NCBI RefSeq assembly: GCF_900475285.1
Contig: NZ_LS483370.1
Location: 2,742,001 to 2,806,000 of the forward strand
DNA from: Pseudomonas taetrolens
Lineage (GTDB): Bacteria > Pseudomonadota > Gammaproteobacteria > Pseudomonadales > Pseudomonadaceae
Direction of reading: 5' to 3'
DNA: 64,000 nt
Shown here: piece after piece, positions 27,337 through 36,744 of the stretch
How the letters are laid out: each line of letters begins with the position of its first letter
How positions within the stretch are numbered: the stretch's first letter is position 1
Notes under the pieces: generated by a model
Databases searched by the model: none
Seen by the model: the letters and a program-made list of their open reading frames with translations, nothing else
Told to the model about the DNA's origin: nothing
Made by a program: the position numbers and the translations under genes

Positions 27337-27392
27337 TCAGCTTTGGCGCATTGTGCGTCCCCCTTAACCCAGTGCGCAAGGTTGCGACGCCC

Positions 27393-28322
27393 TTGAAATT
27401 TTCCAGACTGTTGTCTTTGAGTTCCCGCCTCAGCAAAGCGGAATGCGTACTGGTGCTGATCACCATGGTGTGGGGCATCACCTTTTTGCTGGTGCAACAT
27501 GCGCTGACGGCCAGCGGGCCAATGTTCTTTGTCGGCCTTCGCTTTGCCGCGGCGGCCTGTATCGTCGCGCTTTTTTCGATGCGCAGTTTGCGTGGCATTA
27601 CGCTGCTCGAGTTAAAGGCCGGGATGTTCATCGGTGTCTCGATCATGCTCGGTTACGGGCTGCAAACCATTGGCTTGCAAACCATCCCAAGCAGCCAGTC
27701 TGCTTTTATTACTGCGCTTTACGTCCCCTTTGTACCGTTGCTGCAATGGCTGGTCCTGGGGCGACGCCCCGGTTTGATGCCAAGCCTGGGCATTATTCTG
27801 GCGTTTACCGGGCTGATGCTGTTATCCGGGCCTGGCGGCGCGTCGCTGAAGTTCAGCCCGGGTGAAATCGCCACGCTGGTCAGCGCCATTGCCATCGCCG
27901 CAGAAATCATTCTGATCAGCGCCTATGCCGGCCAGGTGGATGTGCGCAGGGTCACCGTGGTGCAACTGAGTACGGCCTCGATTCTGGCTTTTTTGATGAT
28001 TGTGCCGACACAAGAAGCCATACCCGACTTTTCATGGCTATTGTTAGCCAGTGCGGTAGGGCTGGGTGCCGCCAGTGCGGTGATTCAAGTTGCCATGAAC
28101 TGGGCGCAAAAAAGCGTATCCCCCACTCGGGCCACGCTGATTTACGCAGGTGAGCCGGTATGGGCCGGCATCGCCGGGCGTCTGGCGGGCGAGCGGCTGC
28201 CAGGGATTGCCTTGCTCGGGGCGGCCTTGATTGTTGCAGCGGTGATCGTCAGTGAGTTAAAAACCAAGGGTAAGCCCCTCGCCGCCGATCAGGAAAGGCT
28301 AGGCGACGAAGCCAGCGACTAA
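27393..28322 (+). CDS. EamA/DMT-family permease
   Basis: About 309 residues with ten hydrophobic segments in two EamA repeats ('LVLITMVWGITFLLVQHAL' at the first helix; 'LGAASAVIQVAMNWAQKSVS' and 'ATLIYAGEPVWAGIAGRL' in the second repeat). These proteins export metabolites such as amino acids. The frame is open from ATG 27315, but that codon lies upstream of the putative -10/operator at 27325-27336, so a later start is more likely: TTG 27393 or TTG 27417. No strong ribosome binding site decides between them. Probably controlled by the divergent XRE-cupin regulator. Substrate unknown. Confidence 0.85.
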   Translation: MKFSRLLSLSSRLSKAECVLVLITMVWGITFLLVQHALTASGPMFFVGLRFAAAACIVALFSMRSLRGITLLELKAGMFIGVSIMLGYGLQTIGLQTIPSSQSAFITALYVPFVPLLQWLVLGRRPGLMPSLGIILAFTGLMLLSGPGGASLKFSPGEIATLVSAIAIAAEIILISAYAGQVDVRRVTVVQLSTASILAFLMIVPTQEAIPDFSWLLLASAVGLGAASAVIQVAMNWAQKSVSPTRATLIYAGEPVWAGIAGRLAGERLPGIALLGAALIVAAVIVSELKTKGKPLAADQERLGDEASD

Positions 28323-28501
28323 AGCCACTGCCCTGACCTGCCATGTGAAAAATCATATTCAGGAGCGTTCATACAAGGACGAAACCGGAACACGCAGCAA
28401 CGGGTTGCACACATTTTGTAGGATTCCTCTGCAGACTCGTTGTTGGTGATCCACTAACGGCCACGTATGATCGCTCACAAACTCCTGCAGATTAGAAGCC
28501 T

Positions 28502-31408
28502 ATGTCCCTGATAGTTCTACTGCTTCTGCCCTTTATCGGCAGCTGTCTGGCGGCTGTTTTGCCGCACAACGCCCGCAACAGTGAATCACTGTTGGCCGGT
28601 CTGATTGCACTGATCGGTACCGTTCAAGTAGCCCTGCTCTACCCGCAAATAGCCCATGGCGGCGTGATTCGCGAAGAGTTCATGTGGCTGCCCAGTCTCG
28701 GCTTGAATTTCGTCCTGCGCCTGGACGGATTCGCCTGGCTGTTCTCCATACTGGTGCTTGGCATCGGCACGCTGGTGTCGCTGTACGCGCGCTATTACAT
28801 GTCACCCGAAGACCCGGTGCCGCGGTTCTTCGCGTTTTTCCTGGCGTTCATGGGGGCCATGCTTGGCCTCGTGCTTTCAGGCAATTTGATTCAGATCGTT
28901 TTCTTCTGGGAGCTCACCAGCCTCTTTTCATTCTTGCTGATTGGTTATTGGCACCACCGTTCGGACGCTCGACGCGGCGCTTATATGGCGCTGATGGTCA
29001 CGGGCGCCGGGGGGTTGTGTCTGCTGGCGGGGGTCATGCTGCTCGGCCATGTCGTCGGCAGCTATGATCTGGATACAGTGCTCGCGGCCGGCGATCAAAT
29101 CCGCGCACACAGCCTGTATCCGATTTTGCTCCCCCTTATCCTGATCGGCGCCCTGAGCAAAAGCGCGCAGTTTCCGTTTCACTTCTGGCTGCCCCACGCG
29201 ATGGCCGCACCAACGCCCGTATCGGCTTACTTGCACTCGGCAACCATGGTCAAGGCCGGGGTCTTCTTGCTGGCCAGGTTGTGGCCCTCATTGTCCGGCA
29301 GTGAAGAGTGGTTCTGGATTGTCAGCGGTGCCGGCGCCTGCACCCTGGTACTCGGCGCGTACTGCGCGATGTTTCAAAATGACCTCAAAGGCCTGCTGGC
29401 CTATTCGACCATCAGCCATCTCGGCCTGATTACCCTGCTGCTGGGTCTCAACAGCCCATTGGCCGCGGTCGCCGCGGTGTTCCACATCCTCAACCATGCA
29501 ACCTTCAAAGCGTCCCTGTTCATGGCCGCGGGCATCATCGACCACGAAAGCGGCACCCGGGATATCCGCAAGCTCAGCGGCCTGTTCAAGCTCATGCCCT
29601 ACACCGCAACCCTGGCCATGGTCGCCAGCGCTTCGATGGCCGGGGTGCCGCTGCTCAACGGTTTCCTGTCCAAAGAGATGTTCTTTGCCGAAACCGTGTT
29701 CATCAACTCCACGGCCTGGGTTGAAATCGCCCTGCCCGTGATCGCGACCATCGCCGGCACATTCAGCGTGGCCTATGCCTTGCGCTTTACTGTGGACGTC
29801 TTCTTCGGTCCACCCGCGACCAACCTGCCGCATACCCCGCACGAGCCGCCGCGCTGGATGCGCGCACCGGTTGAACTGCTGGTGTTCACCTGCCTGATGG
29901 TAGGTATCTTCCCGGCACACACCATCGGTCCGTTGCTGGCGGCCGCCGCGCAACCGGTGGTGGGTGGCGAGTTGCCGGAATACAGCCTGGCCATCTGGCA
30001 CGGCTTGAATGCACCGATGATCATGAGCCTGATCGCCATGTCGGGCGGCATCGTGCTCTATGTCCTGCTGCGCAAGCAGCTCAAGCTCGGGCGCTTCCCG
30101 CGGCCGCCGCTGACCCGCTACTTCGACGGCAAGCGCTTTTTCGAGCGCAGCCTGGTGGTGATCATGCGCGGCGCGCGCCGGATCGAGCGACGCATCAGTA
30201 CTCAGCGCCTGCAAACCCAGCTGTTCCTGTTGATCCTGGCCGCCGTGATTGCCGGTCTGATCCCGATGCTCTACAGCGTTCTCACCTGGGGCGACCGGCC
30301 GAAAATCCCAGGGTCGATCGTATTCGTCACCCTTTGGCTACTGGCGATTGCCTGTGCGCTGGGTGCCGCCTGGCAAGCGAAATATCACCGGCTTGCGGCC
30401 CTGACCATGGTCAGCGTGTGCGGCCTGATGACCTGCGTGACCTTTGTCTGGTTCTCGGCACCTGACCTGGCCCTGACTCAACTGGTGGTCGAAGTCGTGA
30501 CCACCGTGCTGATCCTGCTGGGCCTGCGCTGGCTACCACGCCGGATCGAAGACGTCTCGCCCTTGCCCGGCACCTTGCGCAAGGCACGGACCCGTCGCCT
30601 GCGCGACTTGCTGCTGTCCTTTGCCGTCGGCGGCGGCATGGCGTTGCTGTCCTACGCAATGCTGACTCGTCAGACTCCCAACGACATCTCTTCGTTCTAC
30701 CTCAGCCGTGCCCTGCCGGAAGGCGGCGGCAGCAATGTGGTGAATGTGATGCTGGTGGATTTCCGGGGTTTCGACACATTGGGTGAAATCACCGTACTGG
30801 CCGCCGTGGCACTGACTGTATTTGCCCTGCTGCGCCGCTTCCGCCCGCCCAAGGAAAGCATGGAGCTACCGGCCCAGCAGCGCCTGCTGGCCAAGGACGT
30901 GGTCACCGATCTGGTCAACCCGCGCAGCGCCAGCGATACCGCACTGGGATTCATGATGGTGCCGGCGGTGCTGGTGCGCCTGCTGCTGCCAGTGGCCTTC
31001 ATCGTATCGATGTACCTGTTCATGCGCGGTCACAACCAGCCGGGCGGCGGATTTGTTGCCGGCCTGGTGATGTCGGTGGCGTTCATCCTGCAATACATGG
31101 TTGCCGGTACACAGTGGGTTGAAGCCCAGATGAGCCTGCGTCCCTTGCGCTGGATGGGCACCGGTTTGTTGTGCGCCACACTCACCGGCCTGGGCGCGAT
31201 TCCCTTGGGTTATCCGTTCCTGACCACTCACACCGCACACTTCAGCCTGCCGTTGCTGGGCGATATTCATGTCGCCAGCGCCCTGTTCTTCGACATTGGC
31301 GTCTTCGCGGTGGTCGTCGGTGCCACCCTGCTCATCCTGACTGCACTGGCTCACCAGTCCGTGCGCGCCCATCGACCCGCTCTTCAAAACAAGACTGGAG
31401 CCTCCTGA
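28502..31408 (+). CDS. mnhA: Monovalent cation/H+ antiporter subunit A fused with subunit B
   Basis: 968 residues, many membrane helices. Residues ~1-790 are the NuoL-like MnhA/PhaA part ('ELTSLFSFLLIGYW', 'KSAQFPFHFWLPHAMAAPTP', 'GLLAYSTISHLGLI', 'LLNGFLSKEMFF') including the extra C-terminal MnhA helices; residues ~830-960 are the MnhB domain ('RLLLPVAFIVSMYLFMRGHN', 'GGGFVAGLVMSVAFILQYM'). This fused AB form marks the six-gene (group 2, Pha/Sha) version of Mrp antiporters, which extrude Na+ or K+ in exchange for protons and aid alkaline and salt tolerance. First gene of the operon; the stop overlaps the mnhC start by one base. Confidence 0.95.
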   Translation: MSLIVLLLLPFIGSCLAAVLPHNARNSESLLAGLIALIGTVQVALLYPQIAHGGVIREEFMWLPSLGLNFVLRLDGFAWLFSILVLGIGTLVSLYARYYMSPEDPVPRFFAFFLAFMGAMLGLVLSGNLIQIVFFWELTSLFSFLLIGYWHHRSDARRGAYMALMVTGAGGLCLLAGVMLLGHVVGSYDLDTVLAAGDQIRAHSLYPILLPLILIGALSKSAQFPFHFWLPHAMAAPTPVSAYLHSATMVKAGVFLLARLWPSLSGSEEWFWIVSGAGACTLVLGAYCAMFQNDLKGLLAYSTISHLGLITLLLGLNSPLAAVAAVFHILNHATFKASLFMAAGIIDHESGTRDIRKLSGLFKLMPYTATLAMVASASMAGVPLLNGFLSKEMFFAETVFINSTAWVEIALPVIATIAGTFSVAYALRFTVDVFFGPPATNLPHTPHEPPRWMRAPVELLVFTCLMVGIFPAHTIGPLLAAAAQPVVGGELPEYSLAIWHGLNAPMIMSLIAMSGGIVLYVLLRKQLKLGRFPRPPLTRYFDGKRFFERSLVVIMRGARRIERRISTQRLQTQLFLLILAAVIAGLIPMLYSVLTWGDRPKIPGSIVFVTLWLLAIACALGAAWQAKYHRLAALTMVSVCGLMTCVTFVWFSAPDLALTQLVVEVVTTVLILLGLRWLPRRIEDVSPLPGTLRKARTRRLRDLLLSFAVGGGMALLSYAMLTRQTPNDISSFYLSRALPEGGGSNVVNVMLVDFRGFDTLGEITVLAAVALTVFALLRRFRPPKESMELPAQQRLLAKDVVTDLVNPRSASDTALGFMMVPAVLVRLLLPVAFIVSMYLFMRGHNQPGGGFVAGLVMSVAFILQYMVAGTQWVEAQMSLRPLRWMGTGLLCATLTGLGAIPLGYPFLTTHTAHFSLPLLGDIHVASALFFDIGVFAVVVGATLLILTALAHQSVRAHRPALQNKTGAS

Positions 31409-31752
31409 TGGAAGAAGTCATCGCTATCGCTATCGGCGTTCTGGCCGCTTCAGGCACCTGGCTGGTATTGCGTCCACGGACCTTTCAGGTAGTCATGGGC
31501 CTGTGCCTGCTGTCGTACGGGGTCAACCTGTTCATTTTCAGCATGGGCAGCCTGTTTATCGGCAAGGAGCCGGTGATCAAGAACGGCGTGCCTCAGGACC
31601 TGCTCAATTACACCGATCCGCTGCCCCAGGCGCTCGTTCTGACCGCCATCGTCATCAGTTTCGCCATGACCGCGCTGTTTCTAGTGGTCTTGCTGGCCTC
31701 CCGGGGCCTGACCGGTACCGACCACGTAGATGGCCGGGAGCCTAAAGAATGA
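31408..31752 (+). CDS. mnhC: Cation/H+ antiporter subunit C
   Basis: 114 residues from ATG 31408 (TGATG overlap with mnhA); frames starting earlier belong to mnhA sequence. NuoK-like with three helices: 'AIAIGVLAASGTWLVL', 'VVMGLCLLSYGVNLFIFSMG', 'ALVLTAIVISFAMTALFLVV', the last with the conserved 'DPLPQALVLTAIVI' motif. Overlaps mnhD by ATGA. Confidence 0.95.
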   Translation: MEEVIAIAIGVLAASGTWLVLRPRTFQVVMGLCLLSYGVNLFIFSMGSLFIGKEPVIKNGVPQDLLNYTDPLPQALVLTAIVISFAMTALFLVVLLASRGLTGTDHVDGREPKE

Positions 31753-33434
31753 ATTTGATGCCGCATCTGATCGTCGCGCCCATTCTGTTACCGCTGCTGA
31801 CCGCCGCCTGCATGCTGTTGCTGGGGGAAAAACACCGACCGCTGAAAGCTCGGATCAATCTGGTCTCGACCCTGCTCGGCCTCGGCATTGCCGTGTTGCT
31901 GCTGGTGTGGACCCAGCAGCAGAGCACACCGGCAGCCATTGGCGTGTACCTGCCCAGCAACTGGCAAGTGCCCTTCGGGATTGCCCTGGTGGTCGATCCT
32001 CTGGCTGCGCTGATGCTGGTCCTGACCGGCATCATCGCCAGCTGCGCCCTGCTGTTCGCCATGGCCCGCTGGGACCGTGCCGGGGCCAGCTTTCACGCCC
32101 TGTTCCAGATCCAGCTGATGGGCCTGTACGGGGCCTTCCTGACAGCCGACCTGTTCAACCTGTTTGTGTTCTTCGAAGTGCTGCTGGCCGCTTCCTACGG
32201 GCTGATGCTCCACGGCTCGGGCAAGGCGCGGGTTTCGGCGGGGTTGCACTACATCTCGATCAACCTGCTGGCTTCGTCCCTGTTCCTGATTGGTGCGGCC
32301 TTGATCTACGGTGTCACCGGAACCCTGAACATGGCCGACCTGGCCTTGAAAATCCCCCTGGTGCCGGAAGCTGATCGCGGCTTGCTGCACGCCGGTGCCG
32401 CCATTCTCGCCATCGCCTTCCTGGCCAAGGCCGGCATGTGGCCGCTGAACTTCTGGCTGGTACCGGCCTATTCGTCGGCCAGCGCACCAGTTGCCGCGCT
32501 GTTCGCGATCATGACCAAAGTCGGGATCTACACCGTGCTGCGGTTATGGACCTTGCTGTTTTCCGGTCAGGCCGGGGCCTCGGCCTACTTTGCCAGCGAC
32601 TGGCTGATCTACGGCGGCATGGCGACCATCGTCTGCGCCGCCATCGCCATCCTCGCCGCCCAGCGTCTTGAGCGCATGGCCAGCCTGAGCATCCTGGTCT
32701 CGGCCGGGATCCTGCTGTCGGCGGTCGGTTTCGCCCAACCCAACCTGACCGCTGCCGCCCTGTTCTATCTGGTCAGCTCGACGCTGGCCCTGAGCGCATT
32801 GTTCATGCTGGGCGAGCTGATCGAGCGTTCGCGCTCCTCCAACGAACCGATCCTTGAAGACGATGCAGAACCCCTGCCCAGCCTGATGGAATCATTGAAC
32901 CCACCGCGCGGCACCAACCTGGATGACGAACAGAAAGCCGTGGTCGGTCTGATCATTCCGTGGACGATGGCGTTCCTGGGGCTGAGTTTTATCGCCTGCG
33001 CCCTGTTGATTATCGGTATGCCGCCGTTGTCCGGGTTCATTGGCAAACTGAGCCTGCTCAATGCCCTGCTCAATCCGATGGGCCTGGGTAACGACACCGG
33101 AGCACCGATCTCCGGCAGCGCCTGGAGCCTGTTGGTGCTGTTGATCCTCTCGGGCCTGGCATCGCTGATCGCCTTTTCACGCATGGGCATTCAACGCTTC
33201 TGGACACCCCTTGAGCGCCCTTCGCCGCTACTGCGTCGTTTCGAATGCATCCCCATCGTGATCCTGCTTGGCCTGTGCGTGGTGCTGACCTTCAAGGCAG
33301 AGCCCGTGCTGCGTTACACTCAGGCCGCCGCCGACACCCTGAACACCCCCGAGCGTTATGTGATGGCGGTACTTGGCACGCGCCCGGTACCCAGCCCTGA
33401 AGCCAGGGCCGCTCTGCAGGAGGTGCAACCATGA
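31749..33434 (+). CDS. mnhD: Cation/H+ antiporter subunit D
   Basis: 561 residues, NuoM/N-like membrane protein: 'LFNLFVFFEVLLAASYGLML', 'AFLAKAGMWPLNFWLVPAYS', 'FAIMTKVGIYTVLRL', with the membrane Glu and Lys residues used in proton transfer. Contains a hydrophilic insert at ~365-400 ('EDDAEPLPSLMESLNPPRG'), as in other pseudomonad subunits. Start and stop overlap the neighbours by ATGA. Confidence 0.95.
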   Translation: MNLMPHLIVAPILLPLLTAACMLLLGEKHRPLKARINLVSTLLGLGIAVLLLVWTQQQSTPAAIGVYLPSNWQVPFGIALVVDPLAALMLVLTGIIASCALLFAMARWDRAGASFHALFQIQLMGLYGAFLTADLFNLFVFFEVLLAASYGLMLHGSGKARVSAGLHYISINLLASSLFLIGAALIYGVTGTLNMADLALKIPLVPEADRGLLHAGAAILAIAFLAKAGMWPLNFWLVPAYSSASAPVAALFAIMTKVGIYTVLRLWTLLFSGQAGASAYFASDWLIYGGMATIVCAAIAILAAQRLERMASLSILVSAGILLSAVGFAQPNLTAAALFYLVSSTLALSALFMLGELIERSRSSNEPILEDDAEPLPSLMESLNPPRGTNLDDEQKAVVGLIIPWTMAFLGLSFIACALLIIGMPPLSGFIGKLSLLNALLNPMGLGNDTGAPISGSAWSLLVLLILSGLASLIAFSRMGIQRFWTPLERPSPLLRRFECIPIVILLGLCVVLTFKAEPVLRYTQAAADTLNTPERYVMAVLGTRPVPSPEARAALQEVQP

Positions 33435-33919
33435 AGCGCCTGTTTCCGGCTCCCTGGCTGTCCCTTGCGCTGTGGCTGCTGTGGCTGTTGCTCAACCTTT
33501 CGTTGAGCGCCGGCAACCTGCTGCTGGGCGCCGCGCTGGCCTTTGCGGCCCCGCTGATGATGGCCCCGCTGCGACCATTGCCGATTCGCATTCGACGTCC
33601 CGGGGTGATTCTCAAGCTGTTCTTTCTGGTCGGTCGTGACGTGGTGATTTCCAACATTGCCGTCGCCTGGGGCGTGCTCAATGCCGGCAAAAAGCCGCCA
33701 CGCTCGCGGTTCATCAAGATCCCCCTGGACCTGCACGACGCCAACGGCCTGGCTGCCCTGTCAATGATCACCACCGTGGTGCCCGGCACCATCTGGTCGG
33801 AACTGGCGCTGGACCGCAGCATCCTGCTGCTGCACGTGTTCGACCTGGATGACGAAGCGCAGTTTATTGAGCACTTCAAGGCCACCTACGAACGCCCTCT
33901 GATGGAGATCTTTGAATGA
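33431..33919 (+). CDS. mnhE: Cation/H+ antiporter subunit E
   Basis: 162 residues with N-terminal helices ('LSLALWLLWLLLNLSLSAGN', 'LLLGAALAFAAPLM') and the family motif 'ANGLAALSMITTVVPGTIWS' near residue 105. Overlaps both neighbours by ATGA, so the operon is translated as one coupled unit. Confidence 0.93.
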   Translation: MKRLFPAPWLSLALWLLWLLLNLSLSAGNLLLGAALAFAAPLMMAPLRPLPIRIRRPGVILKLFFLVGRDVVISNIAVAWGVLNAGKKPPRSRFIKIPLDLHDANGLAALSMITTVVPGTIWSELALDRSILLLHVFDLDDEAQFIEHFKATYERPLMEIFE

Positions 33920-34194
33920 GTGCCCTGCTCTCCAATGCGATCCTGCTCAGCCTGTTCATCTTCAGCCTGGCCATGGTCCTGACCGTGATCCGGCTCTTCA
34001 AGGGGCCGTCTGCCCAGGACCGGGTTCTGGCGCTGGACTACCTGTACATCCTGGCCATGCTGATGATGCTGGTGCTGGGGATCCGCTACGCCAGTGACAC
34101 CTACTTTGAAGGTGCATTGCTGATAGCCCTGTTCGGTTTTGTCGGCTCGTTTGCGCTGGCCAAATTCCTGTTGCGTGGCGAGGTGATCGAATGA
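33916..34194 (+). CDS. mnhF: Cation/H+ antiporter subunit F
   Basis: 92 residues, three helices, with the subunit F signature 'IRLFKGPSAQDRVLALDYLY' at ~26-45. Overlaps mnhG by ATGA. Confidence 0.93.
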   Translation: MSALLSNAILLSLFIFSLAMVLTVIRLFKGPSAQDRVLALDYLYILAMLMMLVLGIRYASDTYFEGALLIALFGFVGSFALAKFLLRGEVIE

Positions 34195-34562
34195 ATTCCG
34201 TCAGCGAGCTCTCTCTCTGGATTGAAATTCCGGTGGCGCTGCTACTGGTACTGAGCAGCCTGTTTGCCCTGTGCGGCGCGATCGGTCTGTTACGCCTAAA
34301 AGACTTCTTTGAGCGCATGCACCCACCGGCTCTGGCCTCCACCCTCGGCGCCTGGGGCGTGGCACTGGCCTCGATCCTGTACTTCTCGGCCCTTAAATCG
34401 ACGCTCGTGCTTCACGCATGGCTGATTCCAATCCTGCTGTCCATCACCGTGCCGGTGACCACCCTTTTGCTGGCGCGTACCTCACTGTTCCGCAAACGCA
34501 TGGCGGGCGAAGACGTACCGGCTGAAGTCAGCAGCGGCGGACGCAGCGAAGGTGGCAGCTGA
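34191..34562 (+). CDS. mnhG: Cation/H+ antiporter subunit G
   Basis: 123 residues, three helices; 'GAIGLLRLKDFFERMHPPAL' (~30-50) is the subunit G signature. Last gene of the six-gene operon; followed by a large palindrome that may terminate it. Confidence 0.93.
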   Translation: MNSVSELSLWIEIPVALLLVLSSLFALCGAIGLLRLKDFFERMHPPALASTLGAWGVALASILYFSALKSTLVLHAWLIPILLSITVPVTTLLLARTSLFRKRMAGEDVPAEVSSGGRSEGGS

Positions 34563-34583
34563 CACGAGCACAGAAAACAAACG

Positions 34584-34624
34584 CCCTCAGCCAGCACGCT
34601 CTCCGGGAGAGGGCTGGCTGAGGG
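34584..34624. repeat. Large intergenic palindrome, REP-like or terminator
   Basis: CCCTCAGCCAGC (34584-34595) pairs perfectly with GCTGGCTGAGGG (34613-34624), and inside it CTCTCC pairs with GGAGAG. This composite form ('CCCTC...CTCTCC/GGGAGAG...GAGGG') looks like a dispersed pseudomonad intergenic palindrome. No T-run follows. It separates the convergent mnhG and tonB genes. Confidence 0.65.
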
Positions 34625-34681
34625 GCAGACGCCAGTCGAACGCTTCACACCCATTCTTTACCGCTCGAAAACGGCTCCCCC

Positions 34682-35488
34682 TCACTGAATCTTGTAGTGA
34701 AAGGTGTTGCGTACCCCCGGCACGCTGACCGGCTGGCCATCCACTACGCGCGGTTGGTAGCGGAAGGTCGCTGCAGCTATCAAGGACGGCCGGATAAAGG
34801 CCGGGTGGCAGCTGCCCACCACCTTGGGATTCTCGACTTTTCCCTGCGGTGTCACCGAATACTCAACGGTACAGTCACCTTGTATGCCTTTGTCCAGTGC
34901 GCGCTGCGGGTAGTCAGGGGCCTGTTTGCTGATAGGCAAGTATTGACGGGTGTCCAGCGCCGCCGCGGCCTGCTGAGCACGCCGGGCGTTATCAGCGGCA
35001 GCACGCGCCTGCAGGGCCGCCGCGTCAGCCTGTGCTTGCTGACGCTGGGCCTCAAGCTGCTCTGCGCGCTGCCGGGCCATTTTCTGTTGTTCGAGCTGTT
35101 GCGTTTCTCGCCGTTGTTTTTGCTGCGCAACCCGCTTGCGGGCCAGGGCGGCCTGTTCCAGTTGACGGGCCTGAAGCTGTGGGTCAACGCTGGGCTTTAC
35201 CACTTCGGGCCTGGCCTCCCTCTCCGACGGCGATGGCACGACGGGTAAAGGATCAGCGGGTGGCGTAACCACCCGGGGCTCGGCGGGCATCATGACCAGC
35301 CGAGTCTTCAGCGTCGAAGGTGCAGCCGGATCCGGAGCGTGTTCGACACTCCAGCCCAGCACCAGCAAGGCCACCACCGCGCCGTGCAAAGCCACGGTCA
35401 ATCCCAGGGCCTGACCGTTGCGCCACAGCGTGGCCCAGCGTAACGGTTGCCCGGGCGGTGAGGAGATGTGCATCAGCGCCGTACTCAT
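34682..35488 (-). CDS. tonB: TonB energy-transducing protein
   Basis: 268 residues: one membrane anchor at ~28-48 ('LGLTVALHGAVVALLVLGW'), a Pro-rich linker, an Ala/Gln/Arg-rich coiled-coil stretch ~105-175, and a C-terminal TonB domain ('DYPQRALDKGIQGDCTVEYS', 'FRYQPRVVDGQPVS'). It couples the inner-membrane proton gradient to outer-membrane receptors. Overlaps exbD by four bases and is the last gene of the receptor-phytase-exbB-exbD-tonB run, so it is probably dedicated to that receptor. Confidence 0.92.
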   Translation of the reverse strand: MSTALMHISSPPGQPLRWATLWRNGQALGLTVALHGAVVALLVLGWSVEHAPDPAAPSTLKTRLVMMPAEPRVVTPPADPLPVVPSPSEREARPEVVKPSVDPQLQARQLEQAALARKRVAQQKQRRETQQLEQQKMARQRAEQLEAQRQQAQADAAALQARAAADNARRAQQAAAALDTRQYLPISKQAPDYPQRALDKGIQGDCTVEYSVTPQGKVENPKVVGSCHPAFIRPSLIAAATFRYQPRVVDGQPVSVPGVRNTFHYKIQ

Positions 35489-35937
35489 TGCGGGGCCTCG
35501 GTCACCAGCCCCAGGTTGCTGACTCCCCCTTGCTGCAAGGCCGCCATGGCCTTGACCACGCTGCCATAACCCGCTTCATTGTCGGCGCGAATGTACACTT
35601 GGGTATCACTGTTCTGCGCCACCACCTGCGCGATCTTGGCCTGCAGCTCTTCAAGGTTGAGTGCGCTGTCGGTCTGGTTCCGGGTATCCAGCTCACTGCC
35701 CAGGTTCCAGTAATACCCACCCTCGGCTTTGACTGACAACGTCAGGATTTGTTGCTGGCTGTCATTGACCAACGCTTCACTGGCGACTTTGGGCAGCTCG
35801 ATCTTGACCCCTTGAGTCAGCATCGGCGCGGTCACCATGAAGATCACCAACAGCACCAGCATCACGTCGATGTAAGGCACTACGTTCATTTCGGCCTTGG
35901 GCCCATGTTTGCGCTGCGGTCGAGCTAGCATGTTCAA
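35485..35937 (-). CDS. exbD: ExbD-type biopolymer transport protein
   Basis: 150 residues: one N-terminal helix ('VVPYIDVMLVLLVIFMVTAP') with the conserved membrane Asp of ExbD/TolR, then a periplasmic domain ('VYIRADNEAGYGSVVKAMAA'). Forms the proton channel with ExbB. Eight bases separate it from exbB. Confidence 0.93.
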   Translation of the reverse strand: MNMLARPQRKHGPKAEMNVVPYIDVMLVLLVIFMVTAPMLTQGVKIELPKVASEALVNDSQQQILTLSVKAEGGYYWNLGSELDTRNQTDSALNLEELQAKIAQVVAQNSDTQVYIRADNEAGYGSVVKAMAALQQGGVSNLGLVTEAPQ

Positions 35938-35945
35938 ACTCCCTG

Positions 35946-36656
35946 TTAAGCGGCAGCAGCCATGTTCCGCGAGCCGGCATGCAGGTTGCGGTACAGGCGC
36001 ATCTGGACTTCATTGCCGAGGCTGTAATAGCGGGTCAGCAAGGTCTGGCTGCGGGCCGAAAAACGGTTGTAGGCAATCACTGCCGGAATCGCCGCAAACA
36101 GGCCAATGGCCGTAGCGATCAACGCTTCAGCAATGCCCGGGGCCACGGTCGACAGGGTCGCCTGCTGAACCTGGGACAAACCGATGAAAGAGTTCATGAT
36201 CCCCCAGACAGTGCCGAACAGGCCGATGTAGGGGCTGACCGAACCTACGGTGGCGAGAAACTGCAGGCCCTTTTCCAGACGGATTTCCTGCTCGCTGATG
36301 GCGACATACAGTGCCCGCTCCACCCCTTGCATCACACCTTCTGCATCCACACCCGGTTGCTGCTTGAGCTGCGCATACTCGTTGTAGGCCGCAGTAAATA
36401 CCTGCTCGGCGCCCGCGTCTTCGTTGCCTGCCTCACGGCTATCGCGGTACAGGCTATTCAACTCGCCAGGGGCACGGAAACGCTGGGCGAAGCTCTCAAT
36501 GTCGCGCTCACTGCGGCGCAGGATGGCGCTGCGGCGCACAATCAAAAACCAGCTGAGCATCGAAGCCATCAGCAAGGTCAGCATTACCGCCTTCACCAGC
36601 AAACTCGCGTCGCTGATCAGGCCCCAGATCGTCATGTGTTCCATGGTTGCGTGCAT
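35946..36656 (-). CDS. exbB: ExbB/TolQ-type proton channel protein
   Basis: 236 residues from ATG 36656, which has AGGAG seven bases upstream; the frame is open to 36689, but that region forms a hairpin. MotA/TolQ/ExbB domain with three helices; signatures 'LATVGSVSPYIGLFGTVWGI' and 'IAEALIATAIGLFAAIPAVI'. It resembles TolQ in places, but its partners here are exbD and tonB. Confidence 0.92.
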   Translation of the reverse strand: MHATMEHMTIWGLISDASLLVKAVMLTLLMASMLSWFLIVRRSAILRRSERDIESFAQRFRAPGELNSLYRDSREAGNEDAGAEQVFTAAYNEYAQLKQQPGVDAEGVMQGVERALYVAISEQEIRLEKGLQFLATVGSVSPYIGLFGTVWGIMNSFIGLSQVQQATLSTVAPGIAEALIATAIGLFAAIPAVIAYNRFSARSQTLLTRYYSLGNEVQMRLYRNLHAGSRNMAAAA

Positions 36657-36676
36657 GCTGCGCTCCTGGCTGAAAG

Positions 36677-36701
36677 CGGCGCCCGCCAAGGGTGGGCGCC
36701 G
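36677..36701 (-). terminator. Hairpin between the phytase gene and exbB
   Basis: CGGCGCCC (36677-36684) pairs perfectly with GGGCGCCG (36694-36701). Only three T residues follow on the minus strand, so it may be a weak terminator or processing site lowering exbB-exbD-tonB expression relative to phytase. Confidence 0.5.
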
Positions 36702-36744
36702 TTAAAGAATTGAAATCGATTCGAGTGACCGCTTGATGACCGGG

